Below, in pieces: positions 24,821 to 33,940 of a stretch of DNA of 64,000 nt. Below the pieces are notes generated by a model that had not been told where the DNA came from, did no database searches, and saw nothing but the letters and a program-made list of their open reading frames with translations. The number at the start of each line of letters is the position of its first letter. The stretch's first letter is position 1. A program made the position numbers and the translations under genes. Source of the stretch: Chryseobacterium mucoviscidosis (GTDB lineage Bacteria; Bacteroidota; Bacteroidia; Flavobacteriales; Weeksellaceae); contig NZ_MVAG01000128.1 in assembly GCF_002177115.1 (NCBI RefSeq), positions 248,001-312,000 of the forward strand, written 5' to 3'.

Positions 24821-25135
24821 ATGAAAATAAGATATTGCTGGAGGTGCAGAATGGATGTTCCCATGCTTGATGAAGAAGAGGGAAAAATCGCTTCGAAATT
24901 ATTAGCTGAAGGATTTCAGGAATTTAAAACAGCCAGAAAAACGCCTTTAAACGAAAATTTCAAAAAACTGCTGGATTATTACAATAATTTAACCGGTTTT
25001 GAAGAAACAAATCCTAATGCCATCATGCATCATTTCATCGATATGTATGGTCCTGACTGTGAAAACTGCGGAAAACCTTACCGAACGGGAACCGCTACAT
25101 TCTGTCCGAAATGCGGTAACAAAAGAAAAATTTAA
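24821..25135 (+). CDS. Small zinc-ribbon protein of unknown function
   Basis: A 104-aa protein with an N-terminal CWRC pair (residues 6-9) and a C-terminal zinc ribbon CENCGKPYRTGTATFCPKCG. The middle is helical and charged. I do not recognise a named family. Its last ten codons and the following 140 bp are the first unit of a three-fold 167-bp tandem repeat, so the gene's 3' end has been copied twice downstream as non-coding remnants. Confidence 0.75.
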   Translation: MKIRYCWRCRMDVPMLDEEEGKIASKLLAEGFQEFKTARKTPLNENFKKLLDYYNNLTGFEETNPNAIMHHFIDMYGPDCENCGKPYRTGTATFCPKCGNKRKI

Positions 25136-25580
25136 GGACTTTTCTTAATTTGATTTTTTTAACGCAAAGATTATTTTTATCAATACAATTTTGAGAAGGC
25201 AAAGGCAAATGAAATTTGCCTCGCGAAGCTTGAAAACAGATCTTATTTAATTTAAAATTAGCTATTTAGATTCTGAAATGCGGTAACAAAAGAAAAGTTT
25301 AAGGACTTTTCTCAATTTGATTTTTTTTAACGCAAAGATTATTTTTATCAGTATAATTTTGAGAAGGTAAAGGCAAATGAATTTGCCGCGTGAAGCTTGA
25401 AAACAGATCGTATTAATTTAAGATTAGCTTATTTTGATTCTGAAATGCGGTAACAAAAGAAAAATTTAAGGACTTTTCTCAATTTTATTTTTTTAACGCA
25501 AAGATTATTTTTATCAGTATAATTTTGAGAGGGCAAAGGCAAATGAAATTTGCTGTTCGAAGCTTGAAAACAGATTTCAA
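25108..25580 (+). repeat. Three tandem copies of a 167-bp unit
   Basis: Units start at 25108, 25275 and 25442, each with GAAATGCGGTAACAAAAG. The third unit is cut short near 25580. Each carries the last codons and stop of the zinc-ribbon gene, then TTTTTTTAACGCAAAGATTA, then a GCAAAGGCAAATGAA-AAGCTTGAAAACAG segment. The copies differ by scattered substitutions and small indels, so the duplication is not recent. The unit is too long for a CRISPR repeat and there are no spacers. Confidence 0.88.
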
Positions 25581-25965
25581 GTTTAATTTTGTGTCAAGAA
25601 GATGAATCGTGAATTTTTAATTCAAATCAGGATCGGAATCCGCTTAAATATTTTTAAACTTGTGGTTAAACTAATTTCAGAATTAACCGCAAAAGATGCA
25701 AAAGATAATGATAAAGCGAATTTCAAGAATAATCAAAGCACTTAAAAGAATAAAAATCAAAGATTTTTAAAAACTGTTGTGATCTTCTTATTTATAATCA
25801 CCAACTTTCAATAAACGTTTAGTTCAGCTTTTTCGGTTAAATAAAAGTTTAAACAGATTTTTGTATAAAATTCAACCTTATGTTCTTATATTTTTCTGTA
25901 TTTTGGTCGAAATAAAAACAACAGAATAAATTTTCAGCAAAATAAAAACTAATAATTAAAACAAA
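25581..25965. other. Gene-free AT-rich region
   Basis: No gene is seen. AATTAACCGCAAAAGATGCA at 25681-25700 is a copy of the dispersed CCGCAAAG-type motif. The rest is AT-rich leader sequence in front of the DUF2314 gene. Confidence 0.4.
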
Positions 25966-26787
25966 ATGTCAGAAAATAAAATATTTTTCGCAGACGCAGC
26001 AGATCCTGAAATGTCTAAAGCTTATAAAAAAGCGCAGGAAACTTTTAAATATTTCTGGAGAGAGCAATCTTGGGAATACAGAAGAATTATTCCGGCACTG
26101 AGTGTTTCATGCGTGAAAGTGGCTTTTTCTCAGGAAGATCCTTCTTCAGACTCACCTATTGTAGAACATATGTGGATCAATGACATCCATTTCGATGGCG
26201 ATCTTATCAAAGGCTACCTCATCAACAAACCGAATAAACTCACCAATGTTGAAGTCGGAGATTATGTGGAAATTCCTGTAAACGAAATCAGCGACTGGCT
26301 TTTTGCAATGCCCCAACGTGCAAAAAAAACGAAAGGACTTTCAAAACTGTTTTCATCTTCTTCAGAATCTCTTCCTCCGAAAGCTTATGGCGGATTTACG
26401 ATCCAGAAAATGCGTTCGGATATGTCTCCGGCGGAAAGAAAAGCACATGACAATGCATGGCAAATGGATTTCGGAGATTTTAATGATATTGAAATCGTTT
26501 ATGAACAGAAAGAGCATCCTGAAAATCTTGTGGAGCATCCGATGAGCAGAAATATGAAGGAAGAGCTGGTAAAATTCGTCAGCGAAAATCCGGATGAGAT
26601 TACAGGTCAGGATATTAACGGCTATTCTATGCTTCATGCGGAAACGATTGCCGGAAATCTAAGTTCTGTGGAAGTGATTCTTGCAGCAGGAGGTGATAAA
26701 AATTTAAAGACAAAATCAGGAAAAACAGCTTTGGACTTTGCCCGACAACTGAATTGGGAACATATTATTCCTGTTTTGGAAGATTGA
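25966..26787 (+). CDS. DUF2314 and ankyrin-repeat protein
   Basis: A 273-aa cytoplasmic protein. The region from about 25 to 115 (FKYFWREQSWEYRRIIPALSVSCVKVAF ... VEHMWINDIHFDGDLIKGYLINKP ... VGDYVEIPVNEISDW) fits DUF2314. Residues 205-273 hold two ankyrin repeats (NGYSMLHAETIAGNLSSVEVILAAGGDKNLKTKSGKTALDFA). The order enzyme-like DUF plus ankyrin suggests a protein-interaction role. Function unknown. It ends in a terminator hairpin. Confidence 0.83.
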   Translation: MSENKIFFADAADPEMSKAYKKAQETFKYFWREQSWEYRRIIPALSVSCVKVAFSQEDPSSDSPIVEHMWINDIHFDGDLIKGYLINKPNKLTNVEVGDYVEIPVNEISDWLFAMPQRAKKTKGLSKLFSSSSESLPPKAYGGFTIQKMRSDMSPAERKAHDNAWQMDFGDFNDIEIVYEQKEHPENLVEHPMSRNMKEELVKFVSENPDEITGQDINGYSMLHAETIAGNLSSVEVILAAGGDKNLKTKSGKTALDFARQLNWEHIIPVLED

Positions 26788-26810
26788 TTTTATCTTAATT
26801 ATTATACGGA

Positions 26811-26838
26811 AAGAGAGACTGAAAAGTTTCTCTTTTTT
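26811..26838 (+). terminator. Terminator after DUF2314 gene
   Basis: AAGAGAGACT (26811-26820) pairs with AGTTTCTCTT (26825-26834) including one G-T pair, then TTTT. Confidence 0.7.
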
Positions 26839-26949
26839 GTTTTTATATCATTCACGATCTGAATACATTCTTTCCCGATTCGGCTACATTTCCCACTGCA
26901 CAACTTTCCATCTTTGTACCATCAATTAAAAACAATAAAACATTTAAAA

Positions 26950-27789
26950 ATGGAAACAAAAAAAGTATGGTTCGTAACGGGAGCGTCAAAAGGTTTAGGA
27001 TTTGAACTGGTTAAAAAATTATTATCCGAAGGATTTCAGGTGGCTGCAACAAGCCGCACTGTAAATTCTTTAATTTCTGCTTTCGGAGAGGCTTCGGAAA
27101 ACTTTCTGCCCTTAAGTGTAAATATTACGGACAATAATGATGTAAAATCTGCCATTGCAAAAACCACAGAGCATTTTGGACAGATTAACGTTGTGGTTAA
27201 TAATGCAGGATACGGACAGATCGGAACGCTGGAAGAGCTTACGGATGAGGAAGCAAGAGAAAATTATGCGGTGAATGTTTTCGGAACTTTAAACGTCATC
27301 AGAAATGCAATACCTTATCTTCGTGAGCAGAAATCGGGAAATATTTTCAATATTTCGTCCATCGGAGGTTTTCCGGGAAATTTTCCGGGTTGGGGAATTT
27401 ACTGCTCTACTAAATTTGCAGTAGCAGGATTTACAGCAGCTTTGGCTGAAGAAGCGAAAGATTTCGGAATTCATGCAACGGTAGTTTATCCGGGATATTT
27501 CCGTACAGATTTTTTAGCTAAAGATTCGGTAAAAACTCCGGCAAATCCTATTCAGGCTTATGAAGCGGCAAGAAGTTCGGAACAGGCACATCTTGACGAA
27601 ATCAACGGAAACCAGCCGAATGATCCTGTAAAAGCAGCAGATGTTCTGATTCAGTTGAGCAAAGAGGAAAATCCGCCGGTTCATTTCCTTTTAGGCGTAG
27701 GAACCATGGAATTTCTTACCAATAAAGTAGATGCGATTACAGGGGATGCAAGGAAATGGGAGGTTTTAGCAAATTCTACTGGAATTTAA
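26950..27789 (+). CDS. SDR family oxidoreductase
   Basis: A short-chain dehydrogenase of about 279 aa: cofactor loop TGASKGLG, NNAG in VVNNAGYGQ, catalytic Ser (FNISSIGG) and YCSTK. A TTG at 26914 would add 12 residues but overlaps a CATCTTTG promoter-like box. ATG 26950 places METKKVWFVTGASKG correctly. An AraC-type regulator follows, a common pairing in which the regulator controls the dehydrogenase. Substrate unknown. Confidence 0.9.
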   Translation: METKKVWFVTGASKGLGFELVKKLLSEGFQVAATSRTVNSLISAFGEASENFLPLSVNITDNNDVKSAIAKTTEHFGQINVVVNNAGYGQIGTLEELTDEEARENYAVNVFGTLNVIRNAIPYLREQKSGNIFNISSIGGFPGNFPGWGIYCSTKFAVAGFTAALAEEAKDFGIHATVVYPGYFRTDFLAKDSVKTPANPIQAYEAARSSEQAHLDEINGNQPNDPVKAADVLIQLSKEENPPVHFLLGVGTMEFLTNKVDAITGDARKWEVLANSTGI

Positions 27790-27834
27790 TTATTTTCATT
27801 TTAGCTGACGACATAGGAAACTGAAGCGTTAAGA

Positions 27835-27952
27835 AAATTTAAATTTAATCCGTTAAAAAATTTCCACTGTTTGAGCGCGGGTACTTTTTTGAACCGAAAC
27901 ATCTATAGTAATCCGCGCGAGTTTTGGGAATTTTAGGATTAAATTTAAATTT
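27835..27952. mobile_element. 118-bp palindromic MITE-like element
   Basis: AAATTTAAATTTAATCC (27835-27851) is the exact inverted match of 27936-27952. Inside, GAGCGCGG and CCGCGCGA face each other near the centre. No ORF. Length and 17-bp terminal inverted repeats fit a small non-autonomous element or a large regulatory hairpin. Confidence 0.6.
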
Positions 27953-28053
27953 TTAGTGAAAGGTTCCAAGTCTTGAATTTTTGGTTTTTTTGTTTCAAGA
28001 CAAAAGAACATGTATTTCATAAAAAAACACTAAAAACAATTAACTTCGTTATT

Positions 28054-28968
28054 ATGAAAGAGACCTTCCGTTTTCATTCGATCTCCGATTTTCATGCTTT
28101 CTGTAATCTGCCGAGTCCGGATCATCCGCTGATCAGCTTGATTGATTACAGCAAGGTTCGCTATCCCGTAAATGATACGGAACTGAAATGGACCCAGAAT
28201 TTTTATTCGGTGGGGCTGAAAAGGAATGTAAACGCGAAGTTTAATTATGGGCAGCAGGAATATGATTTTGATTCAGGCGTGCTGTGTTTTGTTTCGCCGA
28301 TGCAGTTTCTAAGAATTGAGATGAAGCCAGATGTTGAGTTTGAACCGACCGGATATCTTTTGCTGATTCATCCTGATTTTCTTTGGGGAACCTCGCTCAT
28401 CAAAAAAATGAAATCCTACGAATTTTTCAGTTATCAGATCAATGAAGCGCTTTTTCTATCGGATAAGGAAGAAAAAATTATTGTGGATCTGTTTAAAAAT
28501 ATTGAAAAGGAGTATCAGACAAATATTGATAAATTCACGCAGGAGCTTATTGTTGCGCAACTGGAATTATTTTTAATCTATTCTGAACGTTTTTACGAAA
28601 GACAGTTTTTCACCAGAAAAAAATCGAGTCACGAATTGCTGGATAAATTTGAGGAAGTTCTTTCGCAGTATTTCAACAGCGGAAATCTTCTCGAAAATGG
28701 TATTCCTTCTGTGAAAACCATTGCTGAACAACTGAATATTTCACCCAATTATCTGGGAAGTTTATTACGTATTCATACGCAGCAGAACACGCAGCAACAC
28801 ATACAGAATAAGCTGATTGCTCTCGCAAAGGAACGTCTGAGTACAACGAATTTATCGGTAAGTGAAATTGCGTATGAACTGGGTTTTGAGCATCCGCAGT
28901 CGTTTAGTAAGTTATTTAAGCAGAAGACGAATCAGTCTCCGGGGGAGTTTAGGAGGTTGTTTAATTAG
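28054..28968 (+). CDS. AraC family transcriptional regulator
   Basis: A 304-aa regulator with an N-terminal cupin-like sensor region (about 1-180) and a C-terminal double HTH (about 200-304). The latter shows SVKTIAEQLNISPNYLGSLLRIHTQQNTQQHI and LSTTNLSVSEIAYELGFEHPQSFSKLFKQKTNQSPGEFRR. The frame is open upstream to 27973, but those 27 residues are Phe/Lys-rich and unlike the family. ATG 28054 (MKETFRFHSISDFH) is typical for Bacteroidota AraC proteins. It likely controls the SDR gene upstream. Confidence 0.88.
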   Translation: MKETFRFHSISDFHAFCNLPSPDHPLISLIDYSKVRYPVNDTELKWTQNFYSVGLKRNVNAKFNYGQQEYDFDSGVLCFVSPMQFLRIEMKPDVEFEPTGYLLLIHPDFLWGTSLIKKMKSYEFFSYQINEALFLSDKEEKIIVDLFKNIEKEYQTNIDKFTQELIVAQLELFLIYSERFYERQFFTRKKSSHELLDKFEEVLSQYFNSGNLLENGIPSVKTIAEQLNISPNYLGSLLRIHTQQNTQQHIQNKLIALAKERLSTTNLSVSEIAYELGFEHPQSFSKLFKQKTNQSPGEFRRLFN

Positions 28969-29065
28969 AATATAAGGGAATCTTTACGGTTTTCCTTTTT
29001 TATGTTATATATAGTTTTGCGATTATTTTTGATATATTTAGAAAAACTAATAATATAAATTCATT

Positions 29066-30130
29066 ATGAGCAAAGAAAAAAAAAATCTTCCAGATGATCA
29101 AAAAAATTTGAATAATATTTTAAAGCCTATAGAAATAGAACGTGAAAAAAGCACTAACGTATATGTGGATCCAGAATTGATAAAAACGAGAGGATTAAGA
29201 ACTTATGCTAATTTATTTAAAAATGACAATCTGAGAAGTCTTGATGAGATGTTATATAAAAATAATAGTTGGTTAGATGAAGATAGTAGTTTAAAAAGAA
29301 TAGAGCTCGAATCCGAAATCAGTACCTTAAAAGCTCAATTAAGAGAATCATATAATGAATTAAAAAAAGCTAATTCAGATAAAGATAAAAAGATTGAGGA
29401 GTTTAAGTTACTAGAGGAAAATCTTAAATCAAAAGAAAAAATTAGCCATATCATTCCTAGAATTTGTGAAGAAGCAAGAGAATTGTTATTATCTGATGAT
29501 AATTTCAAAAATTTATTTAAAGATGGTGAAAGTTGCGAGGCAGTTGTGGTTTCGATTGATATAAGACGTTCCACAGAACTTATGTTAAAAGCTAGAAGAC
29601 CTGAATTATTTTCTAAATTCATTACTGAACTTAGTCAAAAGTTAAGTGAAATCATATTAATAAATTTTGGTATTTTTGATAAATTCACAGGAGATGGTAT
29701 TCTTGCATTTTTTCCAAAATTTTATAGTGGAGAACAAGCTGTAGTTTATGCTTTGAAAGCAGCACAAGAATGTCATAAAATATTTAAAGAACATTATGAA
29801 AACTCAAGAGAATGTTTTAATGTCTTTATTAAAGATGTCGGTCTAGGAATTGGAATAGATTATGGTAATGTAACACTTGTAAACACAAGAAATGAGTTGA
29901 CTGTTGTTGGCATTCCTGTTGTTTACGCATGTAGAATGGGCGGAGCAAAAGCTGGTCAGACTTTATTGAATCAACCTGCAAAAGAAGAAATTCATAGATT
30001 ATGTGAGAATTATATCAAAGTTACGGATTCGGAAATTAATATCAAAAATGAAGGTAATGCTTTGGCATATATGATAGAATTACATGAATCTTTTCAGACA
30101 GAAAAACCCGATTGGTTAAAAATTCAATAA
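29066..30130 (+). CDS. Class III nucleotide cyclase with N-terminal coiled coil
   Basis: A 354-aa soluble protein. Residues 1-70 are unclassified, 72-125 form a coiled coil and 158-340 are a class III adenylate/guanylate cyclase homology domain. Metal-binding acids are D165 (SIDIRRS) and D210 (FTGDG), with K206 just before the GD and R290 (YACRM) at the place of the transition-state Arg. The usual Asn preceding it (VN-A-R) appears to be Val-Tyr here. Base composition is much more AT-rich than its neighbours, suggesting transfer. It faces gldG tail to tail over a shared terminator and has no partner gene. A Pycsar-like pyrimidine cyclase is one possibility. Confidence 0.82.
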   Translation: MSKEKKNLPDDQKNLNNILKPIEIEREKSTNVYVDPELIKTRGLRTYANLFKNDNLRSLDEMLYKNNSWLDEDSSLKRIELESEISTLKAQLRESYNELKKANSDKDKKIEEFKLLEENLKSKEKISHIIPRICEEARELLLSDDNFKNLFKDGESCEAVVVSIDIRRSTELMLKARRPELFSKFITELSQKLSEIILINFGIFDKFTGDGILAFFPKFYSGEQAVVYALKAAQECHKIFKEHYENSRECFNVFIKDVGLGIGIDYGNVTLVNTRNELTVVGIPVVYACRMGGAKAGQTLLNQPAKEEIHRLCENYIKVTDSEINIKNEGNALAYMIELHESFQTEKPDWLKIQ

Positions 30131-30166
30131 ATATTGACTAACAATTAAAAATTCTAAAAAGAAACA

Positions 30167-30194
30167 AAAAAGAGAAGCAAAAACTTCTCTTTTT
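30167..30194. terminator. Bidirectional terminator between cyclase and gldG
   Basis: AAAAAGAGAAG (30167-30177) pairs perfectly with CTTCTCTTTTT (30184-30194). It has A- and T-runs on both sides and serves both convergent genes. Confidence 0.85.
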
Positions 30195-30203
30195 CTATAT
30201 CAT

Positions 30204-31874
30204 TTATCCAAACCTCTTCTTTCTCAGCCAGAAGAACAACCCTCCCAAAATACCGATAATCACTAAAGGAAGCAGCAAATTAAACCATTGCCAGTTGTTT
30301 TTCTCTTCCGTAATTCTCTGTCGGTCAAGAAGCCTTTCTTCGATGTTTCGGTTTCTGAGATCCATAAGATTGCTGTCGTCCAGAAGATAATCTAATGCAT
30401 TTCTCAGGAACTGTTCGTTTCCAAACTGTTCGTTGGTAAGCAGATCTACGCCTAAAGGAAGCGGTTCGCCTTTCAGAACTTTATTTCTTCCTACGTCTCC
30501 GTCGGCGATCACGATCATTTTATTTTCAGGGCTCGAACTTTTGAAATTCGGGTAGGATTTTCTTTCGATTCTGGAAGCATATGCAGAATTGAATTTCCCT
30601 TCCAGAGATACTGCATAAATCTTTGGTGTGCTTGGTTTCTCCATTTGTCCGAGACTGTCGACACTGGAAATTTCTTTGAGATCCACATAATTTGGAACCT
30701 GCTTTAATAAAGTTCTTTCACTGGATTCAAAAAGAACGTTCGTTTTGATGTTTTTTCTTCCGCCCAGTGTATCGATGGAAGTCGGGAACTCAAACTTTAC
30801 AGGATTGATATTTTTCGTAATCGGATTGTTGCTTTCTGCGATTCCCAAAGGAAAATATGGCCACGGAAGACTGGTGTACTGTGGATTTCCGCTCACTTCT
30901 CCCGTTACTAATCGCAACAGCGCAAACTTCTTCACATCTTTTACCAAAGCCGGATTGATCCTGATTCCATAGTTGAAGAAAAAGTCAGTCATGTTAATGT
31001 CTACAGGAAAAGGCATTACCTTTTGAGACCTCATTAGTGTATCCATTTCCGCATTTACGGCATCAATCATCCACAAAGTTTTTCCGCCGTTCATGATGTA
31101 TTGGTCAAGAATTACTTTTTCACCGTCTGTGAAAGCTTTTCTTGGTTTTGCGATCACCAAAGCGTTCATTTGTTTTAAGGTCGGAATATCTGCGATGGTA
31201 AGTTCGGTCTGATTTTTAGGAATAATAGGACCTGCATCATAACTTTCCGTTGCCAGTTGCATGAACCCCTGAAATTCTCTTGGATTCAGCTCATCCTGAT
31301 TTACCAGAATCCCGATTTTCTTTCTTTTGTGCGCCGCAATATTTTTAATGTTTGAAACCAGATTGTATTCTAAATTTTCAATGGATTTCGTAAGCTGCTG
31401 ATCGGCATCAATTCCAGTCTGCTGAACTACCAAAGGAATGGAAACTCCCCTCTTATCATATTTTACTACTGCATAAGGAAACAGCATGATCTGAGAAACT
31501 TTGCCGTCTTTGATGTCTGGAAGCATGGAAGGCTGCATTCCCATCGCCATCAGAGTATCTTTAGACATTTTGGTTTTAATCGGATCGATGAATTTAAAAT
31601 CGATCTTCGGATTAATTTTTCTGAATTCTTCCAGCATAAATTTCGTTTCGCTTTGAAGCTGCTTGAAACTTGCCGGAAAGTCTCCTTCCAGATAAACATC
31701 GACTACTAAAGGTTTATTTACCGATTCCAGAACCTTAACGGTATTATCGGAAAGCGTATATCTTTTTTCTTTGGTTAAATCCAACCTTATTCCTGAAATG
31801 GCAAGAATAACCACCAATGGCAACACCACGAAAAGTAAAATTCCTAACGGAGATTTGAACTGTATCTTCTTCAT
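30204..31874 (-). CDS. gldG: Gliding-motility ABC transporter component GldG
   Basis: A 556-aa protein of the GldG family (ABC-type uncharacterised transport system). It has an N-terminal membrane anchor (LGILLFVVLPLVVILAISG), a large periplasmic domain and a C-terminal membrane helix (FNLLLPLVIIGILGGLFFWLRKK). GldA-GldF-GldG form an ABC complex needed for gliding in Flavobacterium johnsoniae. It lies 4 bp after gldF. gldA is not in the window. Confidence 0.94.
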   Translation of the reverse strand: MKKIQFKSPLGILLFVVLPLVVILAISGIRLDLTKEKRYTLSDNTVKVLESVNKPLVVDVYLEGDFPASFKQLQSETKFMLEEFRKINPKIDFKFIDPIKTKMSKDTLMAMGMQPSMLPDIKDGKVSQIMLFPYAVVKYDKRGVSIPLVVQQTGIDADQQLTKSIENLEYNLVSNIKNIAAHKRKKIGILVNQDELNPREFQGFMQLATESYDAGPIIPKNQTELTIADIPTLKQMNALVIAKPRKAFTDGEKVILDQYIMNGGKTLWMIDAVNAEMDTLMRSQKVMPFPVDINMTDFFFNYGIRINPALVKDVKKFALLRLVTGEVSGNPQYTSLPWPYFPLGIAESNNPITKNINPVKFEFPTSIDTLGGRKNIKTNVLFESSERTLLKQVPNYVDLKEISSVDSLGQMEKPSTPKIYAVSLEGKFNSAYASRIERKSYPNFKSSSPENKMIVIADGDVGRNKVLKGEPLPLGVDLLTNEQFGNEQFLRNALDYLLDDSNLMDLRNRNIEERLLDRQRITEEKNNWQWFNLLLPLVIIGILGGLFFWLRKKRFG

Positions 31875-31878
31875 TATT

Positions 31879-32607
31879 CTACTTCTTTTTATTAATGAAA
31901 TGATTGGACAAAACTAATGTAACACCGATGATTAAAGCAAAATAAGCCACATCCTTAAAATCAATAAGCCCTCTTGTAAAGCCTAAGAAATGTTGGTAAA
32001 AGCCAACATTTTGCAAAATAAAATCTGCGCCTCCCAACAATTTGTAACTTGCCAGTTGCTCGATCCCGAAATACATGATGAAACACATGAAAACGCCCAA
32101 CAGATAAGCCATAATCTGGTTTTGGGAAAGCGAAGACGCCAAAATTCCCACTCCGGAAAATGCTGCAATTAAAATAATTAAGCCGATGTAACTTCCGAAC
32201 GTCATTCCCAGATCTACATTTCCGGCAGGAACGCCCAAAACATATACTGTATAAAGGTAAATTAACGATGGAATCAGGCATAAAATTCCAACAATCCAAA
32301 CTGAAAGAAATTTTCCGAAAACCAGATCTGAAACTTTCAGCGGTTGGGAAAACAGCCAGTTTAAGGTTCCGGTCTGCTGCTCTTCCGCAAAAGTTTTCAT
32401 GGAAAGTGCGGGAATAATAAACATCAGTAACCACGGAACCAGAACGAAATAACTTTGCAGTGAAGCCATTCCGATCTCAAAAATGTTGGAGTCGTTGTCG
32501 AAAAAAAACAGAAACAGCGTCGCGATCAGACTGAAAGCCGCGATGATTACCCACGCGCTCCAGTTTCCGAAGTAGCTCCAAAGTTCTTTTTTTAAAATTG
32601 CAATCAT
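31879..32607 (-). CDS. gldF: Gliding-motility ABC transporter permease GldF
   Basis: A 242-aa ABC-2-type permease with six membrane segments. The GldF hallmarks are LKKELWSYFGNWSAWVIIAAFSLIATLFLFFFDNDSN and MKTFAEEQQTGTLNWLFSQPLKVSDLVFGKFLS. Together with GldG it forms the permease part of the gliding ABC transporter. Many Chryseobacterium keep these genes although they do not visibly glide. Confidence 0.94.
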   Translation of the reverse strand: MIAILKKELWSYFGNWSAWVIIAAFSLIATLFLFFFDNDSNIFEIGMASLQSYFVLVPWLLMFIIPALSMKTFAEEQQTGTLNWLFSQPLKVSDLVFGKFLSVWIVGILCLIPSLIYLYTVYVLGVPAGNVDLGMTFGSYIGLIILIAAFSGVGILASSLSQNQIMAYLLGVFMCFIMYFGIEQLASYKLLGGADFILQNVGFYQHFLGFTRGLIDFKDVAYFALIIGVTLVLSNHFINKKK

Positions 32608-32722
32608 AGTTTTATTGTCAAATGTTGATTGTTTTTAGTTGATTGTTGATTGTTTTTAGCTGACTTTTTTTGATGTAAAAATCTATTCAGCAACTATAAA
32701 CACACAACCATCAACCGAATCA

Positions 32723-33271
32723 TTACTTTTTCTTATTCTTATTTACCAGTTTCACCGTCATCATGATTAAAAATACCAGAACGAAAAATCCGGCGATTAA
32801 TTGCCACCAGTATTCAATAACCTGAGCTTTTAAAATCACGGTGAAAACAACAAGGAACAAAATGAAAGTAGCGATTTCATTTGCCTGTCTCAGTTTTATA
32901 TTGGCGGTTTCAAGTGTACTTACGTTGAGTTCCTTCAGTTTTAAAACTTTTTTCCAGCACCAGTAATGGTAAACCGCTAAACCGATCAGGAAGGTAAGTT
33001 TTAAATGAAACCATGGCATTTTCATCAATCCGAGATTCAGGAAAATCATCGTAAGTCCGCAAACCGTCATAATTACTCCGGCAGGAACGGTGATGATGTT
33101 CCAGAGCCTTCGGGCCATAAACGTATATTGTTCTCTGAGGATTTTCTTCTTTTCTTCCGCAAATTCATCGGTATCTTTATAGTACACAAAAATTCTTACG
33201 AGATAAAAAATTCCCGCAAAATAGCTTACCATGAAGATAATATGAAGCGCTTTTATTATGGTGTAAAGCAT
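32723..33271 (-). CDS. hemJ: Protoporphyrinogen IX oxidase HemJ-like membrane protein
   Basis: A 182-aa integral membrane protein with five helices of the HemJ (UPF0093/CopD-like) family, which oxidises protoporphyrinogen IX in heme synthesis. Conserved features are KALHIIFMVSYFAGIFYLVRIFVY with the N-terminal His, YTFMARRLWNIITVPAGVIM and PWFHLKLTFL. It is not linked to other heme synthesis genes here, which is usual for hemJ. Confidence 0.88.
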   Translation of the reverse strand: MLYTIIKALHIIFMVSYFAGIFYLVRIFVYYKDTDEFAEEKKKILREQYTFMARRLWNIITVPAGVIMTVCGLTMIFLNLGLMKMPWFHLKLTFLIGLAVYHYWCWKKVLKLKELNVSTLETANIKLRQANEIATFILFLVVFTVILKAQVIEYWWQLIAGFFVLVFLIMMTVKLVNKNKKK

Positions 33272-33280
33272 GTATTAATT

Positions 33281-33742
33281 CTATTTTTTAACAGCAACAA
33301 TCTTACTAAATGTATCCAGTTTCTTTAAATATTCAAAAAAATTATCTTTTGCATTATTAATCCTAACCCGATGTGATAAAACAATTAAAATATAAATGAT
33401 AACCATGGCGGTAGTCCATAAATAATATGCTTGTAGAAAAAATGCAATCGCAAATCCCAAGAAAATCACGATTTCAAATATGCTTCCAAAAATGGAAAAA
33501 ACATCTGAATATACAGTCAATTCGATACTTTCCGGTTTATTTTCTTTTCCAACAAACCTCCCTTTAAAGTAAGGAGACATTTTATCCTGAAAAAACTTAA
33601 CATCAAAACTATTGTCAGACACCTTTCCCGCGAAACGCTTGTTCCAATCAAAGAATTTCTTATATAAATTTTTATCTATATCATCTAAAATTTCCGCTTT
33701 TGGTTTTGAAAATTCAATTATATACTTGGATTTAAAAAACAT
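33281..33742 (-). CDS. Hypothetical two-helix membrane protein
   Basis: About 153 aa. The N-terminal 80 residues are soluble and rich in Lys/Phe, followed by two adjacent membrane helices (about VFSIFGSIFEIVIFLGFAIAFFLQAYYLWTTAMVIIYILIVL) and a short basic tail. ATG 33742 is preferred over TTG at 33763. I do not recognise a family. Its DNA is more AT-rich than gldF or kbl. It lies 9 bp upstream of hemJ and may be cotranscribed. Confidence 0.65.
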   Translation of the reverse strand: MFFKSKYIIEFSKPKAEILDDIDKNLYKKFFDWNKRFAGKVSDNSFDVKFFQDKMSPYFKGRFVGKENKPESIELTVYSDVFSIFGSIFEIVIFLGFAIAFFLQAYYLWTTAMVIIYILIVLSHRVRINNAKDNFFEYLKKLDTFSKIVAVKK

Positions 33743-33940
33743 TTCATTAAAAATAATGCGCAAAGATAAGTTTTTATATAATTTTTAAAAATAAATTCTT
33801 TTTGATTCGGAAATATAATTTTATAAAAGATGCTTCGACAGGCTCAGCATGACAATCCTAATACTAACAGCTTTTATTTGCGGTTATTTTGTAGCGTTGT
33901 CGCACTGAACTTGTGGAAGCATTACATTTAATAGTATTAA

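Noticed and set aside
25108..25580. Possible CRISPR array
   Set aside because: The repeat unit is 167 bp and contiguous, with no unique spacers and no cas genes nearby.
29066..30130. Complete Pycsar defence operon
   Set aside because: Only the cyclase is present. The flanking genes are an AraC regulator and gldG, and no membrane or TIR effector is encoded next to it, so a full system is not claimed.
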